Positions 32,924 through 41,464 of a stretch of 64,000 nucleotides of DNA are shown here, in pieces. The position numbers were made by a program, and so were the translations under genes. Below the pieces are notes generated by a model. That model did no database searches, had not been told where the DNA came from, and was given only the letters and a program-made list of their open reading frames with translations. Within the stretch, counting starts at the first letter, position 1. Each line of letters begins with the position of its first letter. The stretch comes from Mycobacterium shinjukuense (GTDB lineage Bacteria > Actinomycetota > Actinomycetes > Mycobacteriales > Mycobacteriaceae), in the NCBI RefSeq assembly GCF_010730055.1, contig NZ_AP022575.1, positions 2,232,001-2,296,000 on the forward strand. Reading direction: 5' to 3'.

Positions 32924-34917
32924 TCGAAGATGCCTCGCCTGGTGTCCCCCGGGGCGGCACGCGGCTCCAGCGTCTTCACCCGCTCCGACGAATTCAGTTG
33001 CCAGGGAACCGAAGTCACCATCACCCCGGGCATGAACAGCAACCGACCCTTGAGTCGCAACGCGCTCTGGTTGTGCAGCAGCTGCTCCCACCAGCGTCCC
33101 ACCACGTACTCCGGGATGAACACCGTGACCACGGTGCGCGCGGATTCCTTGCTGACCCGTTTGACGTAATCCAGTACGGGTCGGGTGATCTCACGGTAGG
33201 GCGACGCGATGACTTTGAGCGGCACGCTGATATCGCTTTCCTCCCATTGGTGCACCAGCTCACGGGTTTCCGCGTCGTCGACGCTGACGGTGACGGCCTC
33301 CAACACGTCCGGTCGGGTAGCCCGCGCATAGGCCAGGGCGCGCAGCGTGGGCAGATGCAGCTTCGACACCAGCACCAAGGCGTGATTGCGGCTGGGCAGC
33401 ACCACCTCATCCCCGTGCGCAGCGGCCTGTTCCTGCAATTCCCGGGTGACCCCCTCGTAGTGCCGGCGGATCAGCTTCATCAGCATGAACAGCCCGGCCA
33501 TGGTGACCACCGCGATCCACGCGCCCACCACAAACTTGGTAATCATCACCACCAACAACACCGCGCCGGTGGCGATGAAGCCGACCGTGTTGACCACCCG
33601 CGAACGGATCATCCTGCGCCGCACCGACGGATCGGTCTCGGTGCGCAGCAGCCTGGTCCAGTGCCGCACCATGCCGATCTGGCTGAGCGTGAACGAGATG
33701 AACACCCCGACGATGTAGAGCTGGATCAACGCGGTGAGCTCGGCCCGGAACGCGACGACCGCCGCGACCGCCGACGCCGAGAGGAACAGGATCCCATTGG
33801 AGAACGCCAGCCGGTCCCCGCGGGTGTGCAGTTGGCGGGGCAGGTAGCTGTGCTGCGCCAAGACCGAGCCGAGCACCGGGAAGCCGTTGAATGCCGTGTT
33901 GGCGGCCAACACCAGGATCAGCGCGGTCACCCCGGCGATCAGCATGACACCAACGTGAAAGCCGCCGAACACGGCCTGCGCCAGCTGGGCGACCAAGGTT
34001 TTTTGCTGATAACCCGGCGGGGCGCCGGTTAGCTGGGTGTCGGGATCGTCGACGACTTGGGCCCCGGTCTGCACGGCCAGCACGATCATGCCCATGAACA
34101 TGCTCACCGCGATGATGCCCAGCATCAGCAGCGTGGTTGCCGCGTTACGCGATTTGGGCTTCTGAAACGCCGGCACCCCGTTGCTGATCGCCTCGACACC
34201 GGTCAGGGCCGCGCACCCCGAGGAGAACGAGCGTGCCACCAGGAACGCCAGCGCAAAACCGACCACCTTGCCGTGTTCGGCGTGCATCTCGAAACCCGCG
34301 GACTCGGCCCGCAACGGATTTCCCAACACGACGATCCGGAACAACCCCCACCCGAGCATAATGCCAATTCCGGCGATGAACGCGTAGGTCGGGATGGCGA
34401 ACGCCACCCCGGATTCCCGAACCCCACGCAGGTTCATCGCCGTGATCAGCACGATCGCGCCGACCGCACACAACACTTTGTGCTCGTAGACGAACGGGAC
34501 CACAGAACCGATGTTCGACATCGCCGAGGCGATCGAAACCGCGACGGTGAGAACGTAATCCACCATCAGGGCACTGGCCACGACCAGCCCGGCGGTGTCG
34601 CCCAGGTTGGTGGTGACGACCTCGTAGTCACCACCGCCCGAGGGGTAGGCATGGACGTTTTGCCGGTAGCTGGACACCACGACGAGCAGCACCGCGGCAA
34701 CCGCCAGCCCGATCAGCGGCGCCATGGAGTAGGCCGCCAGGCCGGCCACCGACAGCACCAGGAAGATCTCCTCGGGCGCGTAGGCGACCGAGGACATCGC
34801 ATCGGAGGCGAAAACTGGCAACGCGATCCGCTTGGGCAACAGCGTGTGACTGAGCCGATCGCTGCGAAACGGCCGACCGATCAGCAGCCGGCGCGCCGCG
34901 GTGGAAAATTTGGACAC
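32920..34917 (-). CDS. APC-superfamily amino acid permease with cytoplasmic C-terminal domain (Rv2690c-like)
   Basis: A 665-residue protein starting at GTG 34917 (VSKFSTAARRLLIGRPFRSD). About twelve membrane helices follow, with VFASDAMSSVAYAPEEIFLV as the first (unwound helix 1 motif of APC transporters) and YPSGGGDYEVVTTNLGDTAG next. From about residue 490 the soluble tail (HALVLVSKLHLPTLRALAYA) looks like a universal-stress-like domain. It faces the ceoB/ceoC TrkA-type genes across a divergent promoter, so a K+ (KUP/KimA-like) role is more attractive than amino acid uptake. That is inference. Confidence 0.88.
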   Translation of the reverse strand: MSKFSTAARRLLIGRPFRSDRLSHTLLPKRIALPVFASDAMSSVAYAPEEIFLVLSVAGLAAYSMAPLIGLAVAAVLLVVVSSYRQNVHAYPSGGGDYEVVTTNLGDTAGLVVASALMVDYVLTVAVSIASAMSNIGSVVPFVYEHKVLCAVGAIVLITAMNLRGVRESGVAFAIPTYAFIAGIGIMLGWGLFRIVVLGNPLRAESAGFEMHAEHGKVVGFALAFLVARSFSSGCAALTGVEAISNGVPAFQKPKSRNAATTLLMLGIIAVSMFMGMIVLAVQTGAQVVDDPDTQLTGAPPGYQQKTLVAQLAQAVFGGFHVGVMLIAGVTALILVLAANTAFNGFPVLGSVLAQHSYLPRQLHTRGDRLAFSNGILFLSASAVAAVVAFRAELTALIQLYIVGVFISFTLSQIGMVRHWTRLLRTETDPSVRRRMIRSRVVNTVGFIATGAVLLVVMITKFVVGAWIAVVTMAGLFMLMKLIRRHYEGVTRELQEQAAAHGDEVVLPSRNHALVLVSKLHLPTLRALAYARATRPDVLEAVTVSVDDAETRELVHQWEESDISVPLKVIASPYREITRPVLDYVKRVSKESARTVVTVFIPEYVVGRWWEQLLHNQSALRLKGRLLFMPGVMVTSVPWQLNSSERVKTLEPRAAPGDTRRGIFD

Positions 34918-35051
34918 GAGAGCCAAGAGTAAGCCCGCGTGGGTTGGGCGGTAGCGTTCCCTAGGCGAGAATGTGAACGACCGAATTCGACGGTCCGATG
35001 TGGGCAGCCGATCGAGTCGCGGCACGCAAGACACAGCCGAGAGGACCGCAG

Positions 35052-35735
35052 GTGCGAGTGGTGGTGATGGGGTGCGGCCGGGTGGGATCGTCGGTGGCGG
35101 ACGGGCTGTCCCGGATCGGCCACGATGTCGCGATCATCGACCGCGACAGCGCCGCCTTCAATCGGCTCAGCCCGGAGTTCGCCGGCGAGCGGGTGCTGGG
35201 CATGGGATTCGACCGAGATGTGCTGTTGCGCGCGGGCATCGAGCAGGCCGACGCGTTCGCCGCGGTGTCGTCCGGGGACAACTCCAACATCATCTCGGCA
35301 CGGTTGGCGCGGGAAACCTTTGGCGTCAAGCGCGTCGTCGCACGCATCTACGACGCCAAGCGCGCCGAGGTCTACGAACGCCTGGGCATCCCCACCATCG
35401 CCACCGTGCCCTGGACCACCGATCGCCTGCTCAACGCGCTGCTCAAGGAGACCGAGACCGCCAAGTGGCGTGATCCCACCGGCACCGTCGCCGTCTGCGA
35501 GGTCGTGCTGCACGAGGACTGGGTCGGACACCGGGTCACCGCTTTGGAGCAGGCCACCGGGGCCCGGGTGGCGTTCCTGATCCGATTCGGAACCGGTGTG
35601 TTGCCGGAACCGAAGACCGTCCTGCAGGCCGGTGATCAGGTCTACGTGGCCGCCATCTCCGGCCGGGCCGCCGAGGCGGTGGCCATCGCCGCCCTGCCCC
35701 CCAGTGAGGACTTCGAGCCGGCGGGTCGCCGATGA
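35052..35735 (+). CDS. ceoB: TrkA-type K+ uptake regulatory protein CeoB
   Basis: A 227-residue RCK protein. The RCK-N Rossmann fold starts VRVVVMGCGRVGSSVADGLS (GxGxxG) with the acidic residue in VAIIDRD; the RCK-C domain covers about residues 135-220 (GVLPEPKTVLQAGDQVYVAA). Such proteins bind NAD(H) or nucleotides and gate K+ channels or transporters. GTG 35052 follows CCGCAG and gives a proper start to the fold. CeoC follows, 62 bases downstream. Confidence 0.92.
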   Translation: MRVVVMGCGRVGSSVADGLSRIGHDVAIIDRDSAAFNRLSPEFAGERVLGMGFDRDVLLRAGIEQADAFAAVSSGDNSNIISARLARETFGVKRVVARIYDAKRAEVYERLGIPTIATVPWTTDRLLNALLKETETAKWRDPTGTVAVCEVVLHEDWVGHRVTALEQATGARVAFLIRFGTGVLPEPKTVLQAGDQVYVAAISGRAAEAVAIAALPPSEDFEPAGRR

Positions 35736-35797
35736 ACCAGCGGCGAGGCCCATCCCGGCTCGACGGGGTTTCCCGTCGGGATTAAGGAGCGACGCAC

Positions 35798-36457
35798 ATG
35801 AAGGTAGCTGTGGCCGGGGCCGGCGCAGTGGGCCGGTCGGTCACCCGTGAGCTCGTGGAGAACGGGCATGACGTCACCCTGATCGAGCGCAATCCCGACC
35901 ACCTCGACCCCGACGCCATCCCGGCCGCGCATTGGCGGCTGGGGGACGCCTGCGAGCTGAGCCTGCTGGAGTCGTTACACCTCGAGGGGTTCGACGTGGT
36001 GGTCGCCGCCACCGGTGACGACAAGGCCAACGTGGTGCTCAGCCTGCTGGCCAAGACCGAATTCGCGGTGCCGCGGGTGGTGGCGCGGGTCAACGATCCG
36101 CGCAACGAGTGGCTGTTCACCGATGCGTGGGGAGTGGACGTGGCGGTGTCCACGCCGCGCATGCTGGCGTCGTTGATCGAGGAGGCGGTCGCCGTCGGCG
36201 ATCTGGTGCGACTGATGGAGTTCCGCAGGGGTCAGGCCAACCTGGTCGAGATCACCCTGCCCGACGACACGCCCTGGGGTGGCAAACCGGTGCGCAAGCT
36301 AGCGCTGCCGCGCGATGCCGCGCTGGTGACCATCCTGCGCGGTCCACGGGTCATCGTGCCCGAATCCGACGAGCCGCTGGAAGGCGGCGACGAACTGCTT
36401 TTCGTGGCGGTCGCCGAGGTGGAGGAGGAGCTGCGCCGGTTGCTGCTGCCCGCGTAG
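35798..36457 (+). CDS. ceoC: TrkA-type K+ uptake regulatory protein CeoC
   Basis: A 219-residue RCK protein, paralogous to CeoB: MKVAVAGAGAVGRSVTRELV (GxGxxG), VTLIERNPDHLD with the acidic residue, then RCK-C ending ESDEPLEGGDELLFVAVAEV. AAGGAGCG lies 7 bases before the ATG. CeoB and CeoC probably form a hetero-oligomeric gating ring for the neighbouring permease. The last 107 bases overlap, antisense, the convergent DUF3159 gene. Confidence 0.93.
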   Translation: MKVAVAGAGAVGRSVTRELVENGHDVTLIERNPDHLDPDAIPAAHWRLGDACELSLLESLHLEGFDVVVAATGDDKANVVLSLLAKTEFAVPRVVARVNDPRNEWLFTDAWGVDVAVSTPRMLASLIEEAVAVGDLVRLMEFRRGQANLVEITLPDDTPWGGKPVRKLALPRDAALVTILRGPRVIVPESDEPLEGGDELLFVAVAEVEEELRRLLLPA

Positions 36458-37145
36458 CCGGGTCGACCTCGGCCGCGGCGTGTTCCGCGACGGCGCGCTG
36501 AGCGGACTTGATCGCCGCGTAGGTAGCCAGGGCGGCCAGCGCGGTGAGCGGCCAGCCCATCCCGATCCGCGCCACCCCCAGCCAGCCGGTTTGATCCGCG
36601 TCATACAGCAGCCGTTGGACCACGAACCGGGCGCTGAACAGCAGCGTCCAAGCAAGGGTGGCGATGTCGAACGCGTACACCGCCCGCGGCACGGCGCGCC
36701 ACCCGCGATCACGCCCGCTCGCCCAGGTCCACAGGACCCCGACGACCGGCCGGCGAATCAGGATGGACAGCGCGAAGACCACCGCCCACACCAACGACAT
36801 CCAGATGCCCAGCAGGAAGTAGCCTTTCGACTCCCCCACGATGTAGGCCACCAGCGCGCACACGGCCACCCCGAAGAATCCGGCCACCGCCGGATGCACC
36901 GAGTCGCGTCGCAGCAGCCGCCACAGCAACACCGACGCGGCCATGGCCAGCGCAAATCCGATCGCGGGCAGCAATCCCGCGATCCCGGAGGCGACAACGA
37001 AGGTCACCACCGGCAGCGACGAGTAGACCAGGCCACCAACCCCACCCACCTGCGCCAGCAACCGCTCGGGGCTGACTCGTCGAGCGTTGCCGGGACCGCG
37101 GCGGGCTCGCCCGCCGGTGTCCGTCGCCCCCGGGGGGCCGCTCAC
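36351..37145 (-). CDS. DUF3159 membrane protein (Rv2693c-like)
   Basis: A 264-residue actinobacterial membrane protein starting at GTG 37145, which overlaps the stop of the upstream OB-fold gene (GTGA). Six helices are seen, beginning GGLVYSSLPVVTFVVASGIA; GVLWTWASGRDRGWRAVPRA is the conserved cytoplasmic loop. The last 45 residues are Pro/Arg-rich and read antisense through the end of ceoC, so this tail may be unconserved. Function unknown. Confidence 0.8.
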   Translation of the reverse strand: MSGPPGATDTGGRARRGPGNARRVSPERLLAQVGGVGGLVYSSLPVVTFVVASGIAGLLPAIGFALAMAASVLLWRLLRRDSVHPAVAGFFGVAVCALVAYIVGESKGYFLLGIWMSLVWAVVFALSILIRRPVVGVLWTWASGRDRGWRAVPRAVYAFDIATLAWTLLFSARFVVQRLLYDADQTGWLGVARIGMGWPLTALAALATYAAIKSAQRAVAEHAAAEVDPATRAAATGAAPPPPRRPPRKAVRRRLPAARRIRAR

Positions 37146-37510
37146 CGCTGAATTTCGTAGTGCGGGTTGTAGATGGCCTTGGCCCCGTTGTCCAGCTTGC
37201 CGAGCCGGCCCCGGACCCGCAGCGTACGACCCGAGTCGATGCCCGGTATCCGGCGTTGGCCCAGCCACACCAGCGTGACCGTGTCACTGCCGTCGAACAG
37301 TTCGGCGCGCACACCGCCGGAACAACCCTTGCCGTTAGTTTCCACGCTGCGCAGGGTGCCGATCATGGTGACCTCCTGGCCGCGCTGGCAGTCGATGGCA
37401 CGCTGGGCGCCGGTGTTCACGACTTCGTCGGACAACTCCTCGGCGTCGCGTTGCTCCGGGTCCTCCGTCAACCGACGGGTGAGCCGGCGCAGATAGCCCT
37501 GGGCCCCCAT
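37142..37510 (-). CDS. OB-fold nucleic-acid-binding protein (Rv2694c-like)
   Basis: A 122-residue protein starting MGAQGYLRRLTRRLTEDPEQ. The second half is an OB fold: VTMIGTLRSVETNGKGCSGG, VTLVWLGQRRIPGIDSGRTL and RVRGRLGKLDNGAKAIYNPH, as in RecG wedge or tRNA-type anticodon-binding domains. It could bind single-stranded nucleic acid. Its stop overlaps the DUF3159 start, so both are in one transcript. Confidence 0.87.
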   Translation of the reverse strand: MGAQGYLRRLTRRLTEDPEQRDAEELSDEVVNTGAQRAIDCQRGQEVTMIGTLRSVETNGKGCSGGVRAELFDGSDTVTLVWLGQRRIPGIDSGRTLRVRGRLGKLDNGAKAIYNPHYEIQR

Positions 37511-37657
37511 GGCCACTCCTGACATTTCACTGTCGTTATGGAAGCCCTGCTGGCCAGCGGGCGTTCCATCTATGCCAACGGTCACCGTAGACCTGTTGGT
37601 TCCCGGGCGCCACCGGTGTCCTTTCAGCGCCTCAACAACGCAGGGCACGATCAAGGA

Positions 37658-38374
37658 GTGGCTGTCGATTTGCGCGGTGTCACCACCGTGTTGTTGCCCG
37701 GAACCGGCTCCGACGACGACTACGTCTACCGGGCATTTTCCGGCCCGTTGCGGGCGGTCGGCGCGGTACTGGTGACACCCGCCCCGCAGCCCGATCACCT
37801 GATCGACGGCTATCGGGCCGCCTTGGACGAGGCCGCACGCACCGGCCCGATCGGCGTTGGGGGGGTCTCGATCGGGGCCGCGGTGGCGGCCGCGTGGGCA
37901 TTGGAGCATCCCGCCCATGCGGTCGCCGTGCTGGCCGCACTGCCACCGTGGACCGGAGCTCCCCGATCGGCACCGGCCGCGCAGGCGGCCCGGGATACCG
38001 CGGCCCGGTTGCGCTGTGACGGTCTGGTGGCGACGACCGCACGGATGCGCGCGTCGAGCCCGCCCTGGTTAGCCGAGGAGCTCGCCCGGTCGTGGCAGGT
38101 TCAGTGGCCGCAGTTACCCGACGCCATGGAGGAAGCGGCGGCCTATATCGCCCCGAGCCGCGCCCAATTGCGGCGGCTCAGCGCGCCGCTGGCAGTGGCC
38201 GCCGCGGTCGACGATCCGATTCACCCGCTGCAGGTCGGGGTGGACTGGGTGAACGCGGCGCCGCGCGCGGCGCTGCGGACGGTAACCCTCGCCGAGTTCG
38301 GCGCCGACGCGGCCGCGCTGGGCACCGCCTGCCTGGCCGCTCTCGCGGACGTCTGCAGCTCGGGCCCGTCCTGA
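37658..38374 (+). CDS. Alpha/beta-hydrolase-like protein (Rv2695-like)
   Basis: A 238-residue, Ala-rich protein. The fold features are VTTVLLPGTGSDDDYVYRAF (first strand and oxyanion loop), GVGGVSIGAAVAAAWALEHP (GxSxG-type elbow GVSIG) and VAAAVDDPIHPLQVGVDW (acid/loop region). No terminal His motif is obvious. GTG 37658 is used, but AAGGAG lies directly against it; TTG 37670, with a better spacing, is an alternative start. Substrate unknown. Confidence 0.75.
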   Translation: MAVDLRGVTTVLLPGTGSDDDYVYRAFSGPLRAVGAVLVTPAPQPDHLIDGYRAALDEAARTGPIGVGGVSIGAAVAAAWALEHPAHAVAVLAALPPWTGAPRSAPAAQAARDTAARLRCDGLVATTARMRASSPPWLAEELARSWQVQWPQLPDAMEEAAAYIAPSRAQLRRLSAPLAVAAAVDDPIHPLQVGVDWVNAAPRAALRTVTLAEFGADAAALGTACLAALADVCSSGPS

Positions 38375-38447
38375 TTGCCCGACTCTCCCCCGCACGCGGG
38401 CGGTACCCCCTCGGGCGCGCCGCTACCCGGCGCGCATCGTCGTCGCG

Positions 38448-39188
38448 CTAGCCGCCGGTGGTGCTGCGCAACTGCTGCATCGCCGATCCTTGGGCGCCGC
38501 GGCGCGCGGCCGGCTCATTGGCTTGGCGTTGCACCTCGGCTTGACGCCCGGCCGCGGCCTCCCGCAGCTGCTGCACCATCGGCTCGGGCAGCTGCACCGG
38601 CAACGGCGTCCGCACCGGCAGCGGCGTGTCGCCACGGCGAACCACGGTGTCTGCCAACGCCTCTCGGGCCTCCTCGGTCAGCGCGTCGATGGTCTCCTGC
38701 GGGCCGTTTGCGACGCAGCGGACCATCCACCGATAACCGTCGACCCCGATGAAGCGCACCACGCCGGAGGCGACACCGATCACTTCGCGACCCCACGGGC
38801 CATCCTTGATGGAGACCTGGGCCGAGTCCTTGCGCAGCGATTCGGCCAGCTCACCGGCAACCTCACGCCAGAGCCCTGTGGTCTTCGGCGCCGCATAGGC
38901 CGCGATCGTGAAACGACCGTTGGCCGTGACCACCCACACCGCGCTGGGAACCCCGGTCTCGGTCAACTCGACCTGCACCTGGCCCCCCGCCGGCATCGGG
39001 ATCAACACCGAGCCCAGGTCGAGTCGCGCCAGTTCGGCGTCCGCGGGATCGTCAAAGTCCTCGATGTCGAACGGGCCCTGCAGCTCCTCGGCTTGTTCCG
39101 GGGCTTCCTCGGCGGCCTGTTCCGGGGCCGCCTGGTCCTTCGCGGACGCGGCGTCTTTATTGCGGGTACGCCTGCCGAATGCCACCAT
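38448..39188 (-). CDS. DUF3710 protein (Rv2696c-like)
   Basis: A 246-residue protein: a basic start MVAFGRRTRNKDAASAKDQA, a Glu/Ala-rich disordered stretch, then the conserved domain from LDLGSVLIPMPAGGQVQVEL through WREVAGELAESLRKDSAQVS to VRFIGVDGYRWMVRCVANGP. Actinobacteria keep it beside dut. Its start and ribosome site lie inside a MIRU-like element that separates it from dut. Function unknown. Confidence 0.87.
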   Translation of the reverse strand: MVAFGRRTRNKDAASAKDQAAPEQAAEEAPEQAEELQGPFDIEDFDDPADAELARLDLGSVLIPMPAGGQVQVELTETGVPSAVWVVTANGRFTIAAYAAPKTTGLWREVAGELAESLRKDSAQVSIKDGPWGREVIGVASGVVRFIGVDGYRWMVRCVANGPQETIDALTEEAREALADTVVRRGDTPLPVRTPLPVQLPEPMVQQLREAAAGRQAEVQRQANEPAARRGAQGSAMQQLRSTTGG

Positions 39189-39239
39189 GAGCGCCGCTCC
39201 TTCTCATCGCTTCGTCCCGCGCTGCATCATCGCCGGCGG
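39186..39239 (-). repeat. Single diverged MIRU unit between dut and the DUF3710 gene
   Basis: On the minus strand the 54 bases between the dut stop and the next ATG read GCCGGCGATGATGCAG, then a 4-base insertion, GAAGCGATGAGAAGGAGCGG and CGCTCATGG. This matches the tandem units at 24492-24700 with few changes. It supplies the AGAAGGAG ribosome site and the ATG of the downstream gene, the standard MIRU position between co-directional genes. Confidence 0.85.
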
Positions 39240-39704
39240 TCACAGACACGCATGTCCGCCGGAGGAACCGTGACCACCGTCGCCACGGGATGTCTCTGCC
39301 AGCCCCGCCTCGTCGAAGGACGAGACCTCGATCAGCTCGACCAGCTCCACCCGCTGCACCAGCAACTGGGCGATACGGTCGCCGCGGTGCACCGTGATCG
39401 GCGTGCTCGGGTCGAGGTTGATCAGCGCGACCTTGATCTCGCCGCGATAGCCGGCGTCGATGGTGCCCGGACTGTTGACGATCGAAAGTCCAACCCGCGC
39501 GGCCAATCCCGAGCGCGGGTGCACCAGCCCGACCATGCCGAACGGGATGGCGACGGCAAGGCCCGTGGGTACCAGGGCACGCTGGCCGGGTGCCAGTTCG
39601 ACGTCTTCGGCGCTGTAGAGATCAACCCCGGCGTCGCCGTGGTGAGCGCGGCTGGGCAGTGGCAGCCCGGGGTCGAGGCGGACAACGGCCATAGTGGTCG
39701 ACAC
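39240..39704 (-). CDS. dut: dUTP diphosphatase
   Basis: A 154-residue trimeric dUTPase starting at GTG 39704 (VSTTMAVVRLDPGLPLPSRA). Motifs: HHGDAGVDLYSAEDV (I), VHPRSGLAARVGLSIVNSPG (II), TIDAGYRGEIKVALINL (III), HRGDRIAQLLVQRVE (IV) and the glycine-rich C-terminal arm RGDGGHGSSG (V). It hydrolyses dUTP to dUMP, protecting DNA from uracil and feeding dTMP synthesis. All catalytic parts are present. Confidence 0.97.
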   Translation of the reverse strand: MSTTMAVVRLDPGLPLPSRAHHGDAGVDLYSAEDVELAPGQRALVPTGLAVAIPFGMVGLVHPRSGLAARVGLSIVNSPGTIDAGYRGEIKVALINLDPSTPITVHRGDRIAQLLVQRVELVELIEVSSFDEAGLAETSRGDGGHGSSGGHACL

Positions 39705-39729
39705 GGGGCCACAGACTACCCTTGACCGG

Positions 39730-40206
39730 ATGTCCGGTACGCACGTCGCGCCGCACAGCGTGCGATACCGCGAGCGACTGTGGGTGCCATGGTGGTGGTG
39801 GCCACTGGGCTTAGCGCTGGCGGCGCTCATCGCGATGGAAGTCAACCAGGGTGTTCCCGCCTTACCCGATTGGCTACCATTCGCCACGCTGTTCATCGTC
39901 GCGGCCGCGACCCTGCTGTGGCTGGGCCGTGTCGAAATCCGGGTCGTCGCCGTCGGGGGCGTCGTCGAACTCTGGGCCGCCGATGCCCATCTACCGGTCA
40001 CCGTGATCGCTCGATCCGCCGAAATCGCGCGCACCGCCAAGTCCGCGGCGCTGGGCCGCCAGCTTGACCCGGCGGCCTTTGTCCTGCACCGCGCCTGGGT
40101 CGGGCCCATGATCCTGGTCGTCCTCGACGACCCCGACGATCCGACGCCGTACTGGCTGGTGAGCTGCCGTCACCCGGAGCGAGCGCTGTCGGCTTTGCGC
40201 AACTGA
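39730..40206 (+). CDS. DUF3093 membrane protein (Rv2698-like)
   Basis: A 158-residue protein. Two adjacent helices, WVPWWWWPLGLALAALIAME and LPFATLFIVAAATLLWLGR, are followed by a cytoplasmic beta-rich domain with DPAAFVLHRAWVGPMILVVL and PTPYWLVSCRHPERALSAL. ATG 39730 is preferred over ATG 39694, which overlaps dut. Divergent from dut. Function unknown. Confidence 0.87.
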   Translation: MSGTHVAPHSVRYRERLWVPWWWWPLGLALAALIAMEVNQGVPALPDWLPFATLFIVAAATLLWLGRVEIRVVAVGGVVELWAADAHLPVTVIARSAEIARTAKSAALGRQLDPAAFVLHRAWVGPMILVVLDDPDDPTPYWLVSCRHPERALSALRN

Positions 40207-40273
40207 CCCGCCCGGAGCGGTGCGGCCGCCAGGCGCCGGAACCCCCGAGCGCAGCCGGGCGCATCAGACCGCG

Positions 40274-40576
40274 TCAGGCCGCGCAATCGGTACAGATCAT
40301 CACGCCGTTTTTCTCGCTGGCCAGCCTGCTGCGGTGGTGCACCAGAAAACAGCTCGAGCAGGTGAACTCATCGGCCTGCTTGGGAATCACGCGCACTGAC
40401 AGCTCTTCGCCGGACAAGTCGGCGCCGGGCAGTTCGAAAGACTCAGCGGATTCGGATTCGTCCACGTCGACCACGGCCGACGCCGCCTCGTTCCGTCGCG
40501 CTTTGAGCTCCTCCAGCGAATCCTCCGAGACGTCATCCGCCTCGGAGCGCCGTGGAGCGTCATAGTCGGTAGGCAT
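40274..40576 (-). CDS. DUF4193 small zinc-ribbon protein (Rv2699c-like)
   Basis: A 100-residue acidic protein starting MPTDYDAPRRSEADDVSEDS. The C-terminus FTCSSCFLVHHRSRLASEKN...ICTDCAA gives two CxxC pairs, a zinc ribbon. The family is conserved across actinobacteria, with no known function to me. A perfect CRP-type palindrome lies 100 bases upstream, in the divergent promoter shared with cei. Confidence 0.9.
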   Translation of the reverse strand: MPTDYDAPRRSEADDVSEDSLEELKARRNEAASAVVDVDESESAESFELPGADLSGEELSVRVIPKQADEFTCSSCFLVHHRSRLASEKNGVMICTDCAA

Positions 40577-40676
40577 CGTCCCGTCCCCTCATATGCCCTC
40601 ATCTTCAAGCAACGCTTTGTACCAGCGTCGAACGCATCGACCAAACGATTCGTGCCCGTATCTCGGTCGATTCAAG

Positions 40677-40692
40677 TGTGATTTACATCACA
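40677..40692. promoter_or_regulatory. CRP/Cmr-type binding site
   Basis: TGTGATTTACATCACA matches the consensus TGTGA-N6-TCACA exactly and sits in an 8+8 perfect palindrome (40675-40694). It is midway between divergent DUF4193 and cei starts (100 and 118 bases). cAMP receptor protein regulation of one or both is likely. Confidence 0.75.
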
Positions 40693-40810
40693 CTAGTAGA
40701 GGGCGCCTCATCGTCAGCCTCAACCGGTGGATTCGGCGCGGCTACGCCCGATGGTCCGCCCCCTCAACGTTCCGCACCGGCACGCATCGTCAGCGGACTA
40801 GAGTGCACGT

Positions 40811-41461
40811 GTGGTCGCACACATCACCGAGGGCACCGCCTTTGACAAGCACGGCAGGCCATTTCGGCGACGCAACCCGCGCCCCGCCATCATCGTTGCG
40901 ATCCTCTTGTCGGTGGTGACCGGCGTGGTGTGGACCGTTGCGCTGACCCGCCCGGCGGATGTCCGCGAGGTGGCGACATGCAACCCGCCACCACAGCTGG
41001 CCGGATCGGTGCCGACCACGCTTGGCGAGAAGGTGTCGCGCGGCGAAATGACCGACGTCATACCCGCCAAACTCGGCGACACCAAAATCCACGTCCTCAA
41101 CGCCAGCGGCCGGGGCGGTCAAGCCGCCGACATCGCCGGCGCGCTGCAGGATCTGGGCTTCGCCCAGCCCACCGCCGCCAACGACCCGATCTATGCCGGC
41201 ACCCGATTGAACTGCCAAGGCCAGATCCGCTTCGGTACCGCCGGGCAGGCCACCGCGGCCGCGGTGTGGCTGGTGGCGCCGTGCACCGAGCTGTACCACG
41301 ACGGCCGCGCCGATGACTCCGTGGACCTGGCGCTGGGCGCAGACTTCACCACGCTGGCGCACAACGACGACATCGACGCCGTGCTCGCCAGCCTGCGCCC
41401 CGGTGCCACCGCGCCCACAGACCCCGCGCTGGTGTCCAAGGTGCACGCCAACTCCTGCTGA
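40811..41461 (+). CDS. cei: Envelope integrity protein Cei, LytR_C domain
   Basis: A 216-residue protein. A basic cytoplasmic start (RRRNPRPA) precedes one membrane helix, IIVAILLSVVTGVVWTVALT, and the rest is outside. The external part holds a LytR C-terminal domain: HVLNASGRGGQAADIAGALQ and GFAQPTAANDPIYAGTRLNC. M. tuberculosis Cei (Rv2700) is required for envelope integrity and virulence. GTG 40811 is the start. Confidence 0.9.
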   Translation: MVAHITEGTAFDKHGRPFRRRNPRPAIIVAILLSVVTGVVWTVALTRPADVREVATCNPPPQLAGSVPTTLGEKVSRGEMTDVIPAKLGDTKIHVLNASGRGGQAADIAGALQDLGFAQPTAANDPIYAGTRLNCQGQIRFGTAGQATAAAVWLVAPCTELYHDGRADDSVDLALGADFTTLAHNDDIDAVLASLRPGATAPTDPALVSKVHANSC

Positions 41462-41464
41462 TAC

